NCBI RefSeq assembly: GCF_000701265.1
Contig: NZ_KL370760.1
Span: forward strand, 1 to 56,706
Origin: Legionella wadsworthii DSM 21896 = ATCC 33877
GTDB taxonomy: Bacteria > Pseudomonadota > Gammaproteobacteria > Legionellales > Legionellaceae
DNA: 56,706 nucleotides
Direction of reading: 5' to 3'
The position numbers and the translations under genes are program-made. The notes beneath the pieces were generated by a model, which was not told the DNA's origin, ran no database searches, and saw nothing but the letters and a program-made list of their open reading frames with translations. The first letter of the stretch is position 1. Each line of letters begins with the position of its first letter. Shown in pieces: positions 8,541 through 15,919 of this stretch.

Positions 8541-10031
8541 TTAGGAAGGTCTTATTGCCAGTATTGCTTTATGTTGGTTTTGATATGCCTCCTCCACCTC
8601 TGCATATTTGGTTACCAAATGCTTCGGAGTGGTGGAAGAACCCATCATATATTTCTCAGAACTCTTTATTTCATGATGTATCGGTTCGACAGTACTATAT
8701 CTTTCACCACTCAAAGTGGTAAAGGATTGCCTTAATGATTCTTTTTCTTCTGCCGTTGCCTGATCCAATCTCATTTTTGTAGATTCAATATTTCCGTCAA
8801 GTAAAATTAATTTCCTGGATATATAAAAAATAGATGTAATTTTGTAAGGAGAGTCATCTTGATTCATTCTTTCTCTAAGACCAGAAGGACTAGCTTCCTT
8901 AACGATTTGATTATATTTTTCAAGATAAGATTGAGGAAAACCTTTTTGTTGGGTTACTTGATCTATTGTTTGTAAATATGTACCTAAATATACAAGCAGG
9001 TCATAATTGTGTCTATTTTTTAATTCAATAAGAATATCAGTCCAGCGGCAAAATTCGTTTATTTTATCTTCACCTTGGGCATATTTAATATCTTTTATGA
9101 GCCTCTCATGTAATGATGTTCTGTAATTGAGGAGTAATTTTAGATTGGGGCTTGCCTTCTCAAAGCATTCTAATCCCTTGGAATTACTGAAATCTTGTAC
9201 TGAAAGTGCAGCATATTTTGCTCGGAATTTATAATCGATGAGTGCAGCATCCAATTCAGAATCAGTTTTTAAAAGCTGCTGATACAACTTAAGGTAAGGG
9301 TGAAAAGCTTTATTTTTTGTTACTTTAAGTTTTTTATCTAATGCTTTTAAAGTGTCACACACCAATAAATACCCCTCAGGATTATCATGTCTCTTCCTTA
9401 AGATAAGCGCAGTTTCCATCCATCGATGAAAAGCATTAATTTGAGCGCTTTGGGAGTCGTGTTTCTTTATATCTTCAGTAATATAAAATTTGACTATTTT
9501 CCGAATTTCTAAATGATCTACAGCGATTGTATCTTTATTGGCCTGTTTTTTAAGTTTTTTAGCAACTGGCTCCAGGGCTTCCCGCACTAAAGAATATCCG
9601 TCTCTATGTTCTCTTTTCCATAAAAGTACTGCTGCGTCCTTCCACCGGCGAATTGCTTTAATTTTATCTTCTTGAGTAGTTTGTTTGTTAATGTCTTCTT
9701 GAATTTCTTGAATTAATTGTTTTTGATTTTCCACACATTCCTCAAAAGTACCCTTTTCTTGTAGCTTCGCTGTAACTCTGTCTGCGCGATCTGCTGCAGG
9801 TCCTCCCCGTAACTTTGCATCAAGGAGTTTGGCGTGTTCGTGGGCAAAACGTGACTCCATATAAGAAGAGAACACCTTAAAGTTAGGATCCTTTTTCATT
9901 TCCTTTCTTGTATCTTTATGAGTAACCATGTCATCCCAAACAGAAGCAGCATGTGGGTGAGTTAGAAACTGTTGCTTTTCAATGAGATTTTTAAAATAGG
10001 ATTCTCTAAAGAGGGTAACTTTTTGAGTCAT
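8541..10031 (-). CDS. Orphan protein with three internal helical repeats, candidate effector
   Basis: A 496-residue soluble, helix-rich protein. Three segments of about 50 residues are clearly related: 112-162, 186-237 and 314-364. Each runs D-I, a charged stretch, then F/I-x-R-W, A/I-L-x-x-R/K, Y-x-L-V and T/A-L. The pattern (helix, RW, L..K.R, Y-LV) loosely recalls the core helices of RasGEF domains, which some Legionella effectors carry, but the match is not strong enough to name it. No strong ribosome binding site precedes the ATG at 10031. A 26-bp inverted repeat lies 23-48 nt upstream. Secretion and function are inferences. Confidence 0.65.
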   Translation of the reverse strand: MTQKVTLFRESYFKNLIEKQQFLTHPHAASVWDDMVTHKDTRKEMKKDPNFKVFSSYMESRFAHEHAKLLDAKLRGGPAADRADRVTAKLQEKGTFEECVENQKQLIQEIQEDINKQTTQEDKIKAIRRWKDAAVLLWKREHRDGYSLVREALEPVAKKLKKQANKDTIAVDHLEIRKIVKFYITEDIKKHDSQSAQINAFHRWMETALILRKRHDNPEGYLLVCDTLKALDKKLKVTKNKAFHPYLKLYQQLLKTDSELDAALIDYKFRAKYAALSVQDFSNSKGLECFEKASPNLKLLLNYRTSLHERLIKDIKYAQGEDKINEFCRWTDILIELKNRHNYDLLVYLGTYLQTIDQVTQQKGFPQSYLEKYNQIVKEASPSGLRERMNQDDSPYKITSIFYISRKLILLDGNIESTKMRLDQATAEEKESLRQSFTTLSGERYSTVEPIHHEIKSSEKYMMGSSTTPKHLVTKYAEVEEAYQNQHKAILAIRPS

Positions 10032-10053
10032 GTTAAACTTATTAAATCGAAAG

Positions 10054-10079
10054 TGAACAACTATAACGCTAATTGTTCA
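10054..10079. promoter_or_regulatory. Inverted repeat, possible operator for the 8541 gene
   Basis: Perfect 7-bp arms TGAACAA / TTGTTCA are separated by 12 bp, within 50 bp upstream of the ATG at 10031. The centre-to-centre spacing fits a dimeric repressor or activator, but no regulator can be named. Confidence 0.35.
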
Positions 10080-10247
10080 TATTGGCAAGATTCTTGCATG
10101 GGAAGGAGGGGTGACCTAAATCTTTAATACCTGTCATAAATAGAGTGACATCCTTTCGTAAGCCAAACGTTCTAAACCCATCATCCGTTCATTAGCTATA
10201 CTCACAGATGAAGAATCCATTTCCTTCAATGAACTAAGGAGTGAGAC

Positions 10248-10400
10248 ATGAAAAAAGAGAAACAACCTCATGATAAAAAAGCGCTGGAAAATATGGGACT
10301 GGGTAAGTTGAAACCTGACCAATTAAAACGTAGCCATGGGAAAGGGGAAAAATCCGATTACGAAGGCGGACCTGAAAAACATCCAGGAAAGGGACTCTGA
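10248..10400 (+). CDS. 50-residue lysine-rich hydrophilic protein
   Basis: A very small gene (50 residues) that is almost certainly real: AAGGAG sits six bases before the ATG and the protein is strikingly biased, with Lys, Gly and Pro over half of the C-terminal portion (KSDYEGGPEKHPGKGL). It is fully hydrophilic with no hydrophobic core, so it is probably intrinsically disordered. A second gene of the same style follows at 10529, 128 bp downstream. Small disordered stress-response proteins are one possible class. Function is unknown. Confidence 0.7.
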   Translation: MKKEKQPHDKKALENMGLGKLKPDQLKRSHGKGEKSDYEGGPEKHPGKGL

Positions 10401-10528
10401 AAGATACCCACGAGGCCTCATTCAAGACACTGGGGATTTTCCCTTAGAAATATGAATCAATCCTCAAATGACAATTTGTTTTTTTTCTACTATTAAAATA
10501 TAGGATTAAATAAAAAAGGAGCCGTATC

Positions 10529-10702
10529 ATGGAAGGTAATAAAGATAAAATGAAACAGGATAAAACAAGTGGCCAACGAAATGGCCCTGGTAGCCAACAG
10601 GGTAGCAAAGGTACCCATCAAGGCAATAAGAGCGGGCATCCAGGCATCCAGCGTGGAGAACAAGACGTCAAAGGGGGCCAAAAAGGAGGTCCGGGTGTTT
10701 AA
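10529..10702 (+). CDS. 57-residue Gly/Lys/Gln-rich hydrophilic protein (KGG-like)
   Basis: A 57-residue protein with no hydrophobic segment, made mostly of Gly, Lys, Gln, Asn and Ser. The C-terminal VKGGQKGGPGV resembles the KGG motif of stress-induced proteins such as E. coli YciG/YmdF, but only one such unit is clear. AAAGGAG precedes the ATG by seven bases, a strong ribosome binding site. A 12-bp hairpin follows the stop codon. It is probably a paralogue in style, not in sequence, of the gene at 10248. A stress role is inferred from composition only. Confidence 0.72.
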   Translation: MEGNKDKMKQDKTSGQRNGPGSQQGSKGTHQGNKSGHPGIQRGEQDVKGGQKGGPGV

Positions 10703-10713
10703 GAGTGGTCGAT

Positions 10714-10750
10714 AATAGATGGTGCCAGTGACTCACTTGCACCATCTATT
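10714..10750 (+). terminator. Hairpin after the 57-residue gene
   Basis: A 12-bp perfect stem (AATAGATGGTGC with its complement) encloses a 13-nt loop, 12 nt after the stop. No U-tract follows, so it may act as an mRNA stabiliser or a weak terminator. Confidence 0.5.
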
Positions 10751-10979
10751 GCAAGTTGAAAACATTCTTATCGCAGGAATTACTTGCCGGAACCATGTTG
10801 ATACCTTAGTCCCCATGCGAATGCTAGTAAATACTTGTCAATTAAATTATTTTTGAAATACTTTTTATTTTTTCTTATGAAGGGATAATTTAAATTTATT
10901 CGAAAAACAAGAAACTGGATATGCTGGATTTATAAAAAATAGCTTCCTTTCAAATTAAAATGTAATTTTACAAACAGCG

Positions 10980-11357
10980 TTAGGAACTACGTTGATGTAA
11001 ATTTATTCCATACAGCAAAACAATGATACTGCCAAGCCATACATAAAATCCTGTGAGCAACTTAATGACAAAAATCAACGGCGAAATTAAAGCAAGAAAC
11101 AAACTGATTGTGGCAAAAATATGGCTTATTCGTGAACCATAAGTCATCAATGCAAAAATATAAAAAGGATTTGCCAGCCATGCAGGTTGAAAAGCAATGA
11201 AACCTAACCAGCCAGTATATAGAATTTCAAATCCATAGATTGTCTGATGAATACCCCGTTCTATATCCGGTATCACCGCAGAAGGAAGAAATAAGGAGAT
11301 CACAAACAGGATAATGGATAAAAAAAGGCAAATTGTTTTTAATATATTTCGATTCAT
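10980..11357 (-). CDS. Small inner membrane protein
   Basis: A 125-residue protein with about four hydrophobic helices (roughly 8-28, 45-66, 78-98, 100-120) and short loops. No conserved family motif was recognised. The ATG lacks an obvious ribosome binding site. It is divergent from the gene at 11515, with a 157-bp shared upstream region. Confidence 0.65.
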   Translation of the reverse strand: MNRNILKTICLFLSIILFVISLFLPSAVIPDIERGIHQTIYGFEILYTGWLGFIAFQPAWLANPFYIFALMTYGSRISHIFATISLFLALISPLIFVIKLLTGFYVWLGSIIVLLYGINLHQRSS

Positions 11358-11497
11358 TTAGTTTGTTGTCTCGCTTCGAACATACTGCTGCCTATACTCA
11401 AATTCATATTTAATAAAACATCCTGTAAAGAATGCAAGTAATGCGTCACTCTTTCAGCATAAATTTGCACAGACTGTATACTTAATATAAGGAGCGT

Positions 11498-11530
11498 ATG
11501 CTTGTAGGTACTTTATGCTTTCTCGAGTAG
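11498..11530 (+). other. Ten-codon upstream ORF overlapping the next gene's start
   Basis: AAGGAG at 11489-11494 is ideally placed for the ATG at 11498, which opens a 10-codon frame ending in TAG at 11528-11530. The long gene's ATG at 11515 lies inside it in another frame, with its own spacing to the AAGGAG being about 20 nt. This is either a leader peptide that couples translation or the sign of a one-base frameshift near the start of the long gene. Confidence 0.4.
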
Positions 11531-12585
11531 AAGTCATTGCCGATAGCGGTGGGGCAATTAGTGAAACTGGCTCAAATGTGGAGCAGTTTACTAAAGGATT
11601 TGGTGGATGTACCGCAATTTACGCCAAAATTGATCAAACCAAACCAGGCTTTTATGGCCTTTATCATTTACGCTCTGTTTTTGCTACAAAATCCCACATG
11701 GTCGAAGGATATAGCGATTCCAATGAACCTTTTAGAAACTGGATTGGTGACTTGGGAAAACGGGCTCAAGGTCAAAAAATACATTTCGAAATCGGAAGGC
11801 CCTTAATTCATGGAAATAAAAATAAAATAATGGACAGTCATCCGGATTTAGGCATGGAGCTCTATTTAAGAACAATATGTGCTCAACATGAAATTGAAAA
11901 TTACGAGATTACTTTACTTAATATGATTGGTGTAAAAAGTATTGCTGTGAATGAAAAAGGCATGGTCTGTTATGGATATAAAAATATGGAAACTAAAGTA
12001 AGTCCAGCTCAATATCAAAGCGATGAGGAAATTCTTGAACATTCGGGCTGGCCAAACAAAAAATGTTTGGGTTTTGCTAAATCGCACAGGCATGTGGATT
12101 TGCATGGGAAATTGCAAAAGAAATATGAACAAAAGTGCGAAATGGAGCAAAAGGAAAAAAAGATACAGGAGATGGATGCCAAACAAAACGAAATCGAAAC
12201 ACGTCGAAATGAATTGGAAAAACAGCAGATAGAGAAGCTCAAAGCGGCGAAAGAAAGTCTATTAAAAACAATAAACGATATGGTATGCGCCTTTCGGACT
12301 TCGTTTGAAGAAGGACCTAAAGAGGATAGGGATGCTTTCAATCAATTCTTTCTCCTGGAGGATTTATTCCATGCAGTGAAAACAGATGATCTTGGCTCAA
12401 TTCTTGAGATGAAAAATCGGCCTTATTTTAAAAAAGCCACAGAAAATGACTTGTTTATGTCTTTCTTTTCTCAAGATCTAAATGAAATTGGCCTTATCTT
12501 TAATGAAGCAGAGAAACTCTTAATTCATTTACATAAATCACTTTCTGAAAAAATGAATGATAACAGTCAAAATATGAGCATGTGA
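11515..12585 (+). CDS. Candidate effector with CheD/CNF-like deamidase motif and coiled coil
   Basis: A 356-residue protein. The N-terminal region has KGFGGCTAIYA (C32) followed 19 residues later by YGLYHL (H51). This Cys-small-hydrophobic strand followed by a His resembles the active site of the CheD/CNF1/BLF1 glutamine deamidase fold (GC...H). Residues about 198-262 are a strongly charged coiled coil, and a helical tail follows. No signal peptide or membrane segment is present. Secretion by Dot/Icm and deamidase activity are both inferences; the region between H51 and residue 190 has no recognised motif. The start is uncertain because the best ribosome binding site serves an out-of-frame ATG at 11498. 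Confidence 0.6.
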   Translation: MLSRVEVIADSGGAISETGSNVEQFTKGFGGCTAIYAKIDQTKPGFYGLYHLRSVFATKSHMVEGYSDSNEPFRNWIGDLGKRAQGQKIHFEIGRPLIHGNKNKIMDSHPDLGMELYLRTICAQHEIENYEITLLNMIGVKSIAVNEKGMVCYGYKNMETKVSPAQYQSDEEILEHSGWPNKKCLGFAKSHRHVDLHGKLQKKYEQKCEMEQKEKKIQEMDAKQNEIETRRNELEKQQIEKLKAAKESLLKTINDMVCAFRTSFEEGPKEDRDAFNQFFLLEDLFHAVKTDDLGSILEMKNRPYFKKATENDLFMSFFSQDLNEIGLIFNEAEKLLIHLHKSLSEKMNDNSQNMSM

Positions 12586-12760
12586 TTTAAATTTTAGGGC
12601 GCAATATCGGTATTTATCATGAAATACTTGAGGTATTTCCCATATAAGCTTTGCCAATGGCACCGTTAATTTATTACAATCCTAAATTGATTATTAAAAA
12701 ATAATCAGAAACTTATCAATTCAACAGGAAAAGATATTATCAATATAAGGACTATAAATA

Positions 12761-14287
12761 ATGATAAAAACTAAAAACTTGCTATTTATCTTGCCATCTG
12801 TTTTTTCATGTACTTTTGCTTTTTCTGCACCATGTTCTTTTGATCAATCCAAATCATGTCAGATAATTACCGACATTTTACAAGATAAGGCGAGCAATGG
12901 GCTTAATTATTATGCATCCACCAATTACGATCATCGCATGTCAGGTGAGATTAATGTTTATGATACTTCAAAAGTCATTAAAAACACGGGGGGGTCATTA
13001 ACGCTTCTGGCAGATCTCGTAAACACCGGTTTTTGGAGAAGCGGTGAAATCATGACACGCGCCAACCTGAACTCCCCTCCATTTAACTCTCCTGTACCTT
13101 CTGAAGTATGGACAACGAAAGAAACCAAACATGGATATCTGGAGGTGAATATTAATCTACCCGTATGTACTAAAAGTACTGATGACCTCTGCCAGCAAGG
13201 AAAAAATCCAAGTAGCTACAATCAAGGATTATGGCCCGCAATTTGGATGATGCCGACCTACGATTCGAATTGGCCGCAAAATGGTGAAATTGATATTATG
13301 GAAGCTTATCCCAAAAATACTGCTTTCAACATAACAACCGCTGCCCTGCATTTTAATGGAAATTCTTCTCAATGTGGTGGGGGGGATTGTCGCGGTTGGG
13401 GATATTCACTTGAATCCCATCAGTTTCCTCAACTTGCTTATGCTAGCCCACATACGTGGGGATTTGAATGGGAAGCCGATCCAGGGAGCCAAAACGGAGG
13501 CTATATTATCACAGGCTATATTGATAATGTTAAATCTTGGGGGCCTTTAAAAACTGATACACTTCCTGCCGATGGCGCCAAAGCATTGCAGCGCGGTTTT
13601 AATGATCCTAATGGGGGGTATTATCTCATCGTGAATTTGGCAATGGGTGGTCCTTATGCTGGTGCACCCAATCCAAAAATGCAATCAGCCAGTATGAAAG
13701 TGAACAGCATCAAAGTGTATCAAGTAGGAGGTTCTACCCCAACTGATGAGTGTAATCCGCCAATTGATTTTTCCTCAACATACACACCGGATAAAAGAAA
13801 TATTACTTTGACTTGGACACCACCAGCGAACAGCACGAATGTCGTGGCTTACCAGGTTAAAGATTGGCAAAAAAGAGTATTATGGAAAGAAAACAAATTA
13901 AGTTGGACTGATACCACACTACCCGGTACTTCAGGAAAATTTACCTATTTTCTGAGTTCGGTATGCAGTAACGGTGCCTCTAAAGATGTTCAGTATGATG
14001 TCATCATTCCTGATACGCCTAAGTGCCTACCCCCAACCAATATCAATGCGAATTACAGCAGCGATAAAAAGTCCATTAGCCTGAGTTGGACTGCACCAAC
14101 ACAAAGTATGCCTGTCAGCAGTTACCAAGTCCGTGACTGGCAACAGCGAATACTTTGGCAAGGAGCATTAAAAAATTGGACAGATCATTCTCTACCCGGA
14201 ACTTCAGGAAAATTTACCTATTACATAAATTCAGTATGCAATGACCAAAGTTCAACCATGTTGCAGAAGGATGTTTTTATTAATTAG
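12761..14287 (+). CDS. Secreted GH16 glucanase with two C-terminal FN3-like modules
   Basis: A 508-residue secreted enzyme. Residues 1-22 are a signal peptide (cut near FSA-AP). Residues about 30-325 are a GH16 beta-jelly-roll domain: GLWPAIWMMP precedes the catalytic signature GEIDIME, with nucleophile E176, D178 and acid/base E181. Family members hydrolyse beta-1,3/1,4-glucans. Two repeats of about 75 residues follow (about 332-408 and 422-505), each with CxPP, SLSWTxP-like, YQVxDWQxR and LPGTSGKFTYY motifs, probably FN3-like substrate-binding modules. AAGGA lies upstream of the ATG. A strong terminator follows at 14307. Type II secretion is likely for a Legionella exoenzyme but is inferred. 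Confidence 0.9.
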   Translation: MIKTKNLLFILPSVFSCTFAFSAPCSFDQSKSCQIITDILQDKASNGLNYYASTNYDHRMSGEINVYDTSKVIKNTGGSLTLLADLVNTGFWRSGEIMTRANLNSPPFNSPVPSEVWTTKETKHGYLEVNINLPVCTKSTDDLCQQGKNPSSYNQGLWPAIWMMPTYDSNWPQNGEIDIMEAYPKNTAFNITTAALHFNGNSSQCGGGDCRGWGYSLESHQFPQLAYASPHTWGFEWEADPGSQNGGYIITGYIDNVKSWGPLKTDTLPADGAKALQRGFNDPNGGYYLIVNLAMGGPYAGAPNPKMQSASMKVNSIKVYQVGGSTPTDECNPPIDFSSTYTPDKRNITLTWTPPANSTNVVAYQVKDWQKRVLWKENKLSWTDTTLPGTSGKFTYFLSSVCSNGASKDVQYDVIIPDTPKCLPPTNINANYSSDKKSISLSWTAPTQSMPVSSYQVRDWQQRILWQGALKNWTDHSLPGTSGKFTYYINSVCNDQSSTMLQKDVFIN

Positions 14288-14306
14288 GTCTCACTCTTAC
14301 TCTTAC

Positions 14307-14364
14307 CCTCATGAGATTGCTCGATGTGTTCCATAGAATCGAGCTATCTCATTGAGGTTTTTTT
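14307..14364 (+). terminator. Rho-independent terminator of the GH16 gene
   Basis: A long, nearly perfect stem (about 19 bp with two small bulges, CCTCATGAGAT... pairing with ...ATCTCATTGAGG) encloses an 11-nt loop and is followed by seven T residues, 20 bp after the GH16 stop codon. Confidence 0.88.
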
Positions 14365-14752
14365 AAGATGGAAAGAATGGTAATTTAAAAATGAAGTCCT
14401 AAATATGGAAAAAAAGAATGAGATAAAAACAAATTTATTTTAAAAATTAATTTTTTATTCCCTATATTTTGTTCTTTGCTTGAAGCAGCTTTTTAAATAT
14501 CACGTATGCGAAAAATAAACCAGCCACAGCTCAATCGCGTACCATCACTTTTGTGAATCATCGGAGTCAGCCTGTAGGGTTTGGTTTAATAAGCGGCTTT
14601 GCGCAAAAGATCCATCCTTCTTTTCCGGGAGGTACCTCATGGAATACGAACAGCGATTGTTATATGGGATCGTGTTTGTACCCAAACCGGCGCAATACAT
14701 CAATGTTTTTAGCAAGTCCCCGTTCCAGCACAAAGAATTATCAATTGCCCTC
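14365..14752. other. Intergenic stretch with a possible gene remnant
   Basis: After the terminator, this AT-rich region holds no convincing intact gene. On the plus strand an open frame of about 85 codons (roughly 14493-14756) has no ATG start. It reads like a mid-protein fragment (TITFVNHRSQPVGFGL, then a Cys-containing Gly/Pro/Ser-rich stretch). It may be the decayed remnant of a secreted protein gene. No parent family was recognised. Confidence 0.3.
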
Positions 14753-15613
14753 TTAAATCTTAAGTAAGCTATCTGGATCAGAGCTTACGATTCCAAAATT
14801 GGTTTCATATTCGCATTGCTTTCGGGCATACCGATGTGATTGTTGGTTAGTGAGTCGTTGTATAAACATCTCATAGCTGAGCACGTATACTTTTTCTTTA
14901 GCATCCGGACCAGAATAATCATAAGGATCTCTAAAGAAAACCATCTCTCTATCATTGATAATTTTGACCATATCGACAATAACCGCATGGGTCCATGTAG
15001 TGGAATCGCCAGCATAGCTGTCTTTTTTAAAGGCATATGCTTCTCTTTCTGTAGTATCCTCACTTGAGAAGCGAACAAGTTTATCCTCTCCTCGATGACA
15101 CCAGGCACCAAATTTACCAATAAAGACATGGGCACCATGTGTTGCTAAAGATTCTTTTAAGCCGATAAATCCCTTATCAGGATGCCATCCAGAATCATGA
15201 AGATGAAAAAGTGGATAAAAACGTTGTTTGATCAATGCTTCGTATAACAAACTACATTGAATTTGTATGCGTTCTTTTTCAAATTCCGAGTATGATTTAG
15301 CATGAGTAATGACTTGATTGCAATTAATATTAAGCTGCCCACAGAGTTCCTTCAAAGTACGGTATAAAGAATCATAGTCGCCTCTGAAATTTTTCAATTC
15401 AAGTTTTATTCTGCGAAAAGCCTTGTATAAATTGGAATGCCTCACATCAGGATCATTAAAAAAAGCAATTCTTCTCATGGAGTATAATAGACATGAAACA
15501 CTCCTTTGAGGTTGGATTGGCATTCGCTTTTCTCTTACGGATATTTTTCCTGAGGGTAAATCAACTAAAGTTGTGGTTTCATTATCAATTAAAATACATT
15601 TTTTAGATTTCAT
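14753..15613 (-). CDS. Candidate effector with papain/C39-like cysteine-protease motifs
   Basis: A 286-residue protein with an ordered Q-C-H-D set: Q36 and C41 in QPQRSVSCLLYSM at the head of a helix, H209 in WTHAVIVDMV and D229 in FFRDPYD. Order and spacing fit a papain or C39-like fold; activity is an inference. An in-frame ATG four codons upstream (15625) is possible, but neither has a clear ribosome binding site. The start at 15613 is preferred because it gives the same 45-nt spacing to the PmrA-like element (15659-15678) seen in three other genes here. No signal peptide or membrane helix is visible. Confidence 0.65.
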   Translation of the reverse strand: MKSKKCILIDNETTTLVDLPSGKISVREKRMPIQPQRSVSCLLYSMRRIAFFNDPDVRHSNLYKAFRRIKLELKNFRGDYDSLYRTLKELCGQLNINCNQVITHAKSYSEFEKERIQIQCSLLYEALIKQRFYPLFHLHDSGWHPDKGFIGLKESLATHGAHVFIGKFGAWCHRGEDKLVRFSSEDTTEREAYAFKKDSYAGDSTTWTHAVIVDMVKIINDREMVFFRDPYDYSGPDAKEKVYVLSYEMFIQRLTNQQSHRYARKQCEYETNFGIVSSDPDSLLKI

Positions 15614-15658
15614 AAAAACAACCATTTTGATTAAGTTTAAACCATATTTTAAATGTTT

Positions 15659-15678
15659 AAACTTAATACAACCTTAAG
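15659..15678 (-). promoter_or_regulatory. PmrA-box-like direct repeat upstream of the 14753 gene
   Basis: On the minus strand the sequence CTTAAGGTT-GT-ATTAAGTTT matches the Legionella PmrA consensus cTTAATatT-N2-cTTAATatT at 7 and 6 of 9 positions. A TAAAAT hexamer (15651-15646) starts seven nucleotides after it, the same layout as at 42860, 47674 and 30252. Confidence 0.42.
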
Positions 15679-15919
15679 AAGTTTAATTTTTATAATAAAT
15701 GTATTTTAAAAGAATATTGTGAATTATGATTGAGTACTTTTTGGGTGGTTCTTCGTACATTGAAATAGGATTGGCAGCGATAAGCGCTCCAGTTCCTTAC
15801 CAGACTCATTTACTGTTCCATCATCCCTTTGAGAGCGGGTCAATAATCTATATAATCTTTAATACAACTTAAAATTTGTGGTATACACAGCCAAACCCTA
15901 TTCAGGTTAAAGGATATCC

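Noticed and set aside
11400..11488. CpxR-type GTAAA direct repeat upstream of the 11515 gene
   Set aside because: A second GTAA follows the GTAAA, but the spacing is eight rather than five or six bases and the half-site is imperfect.
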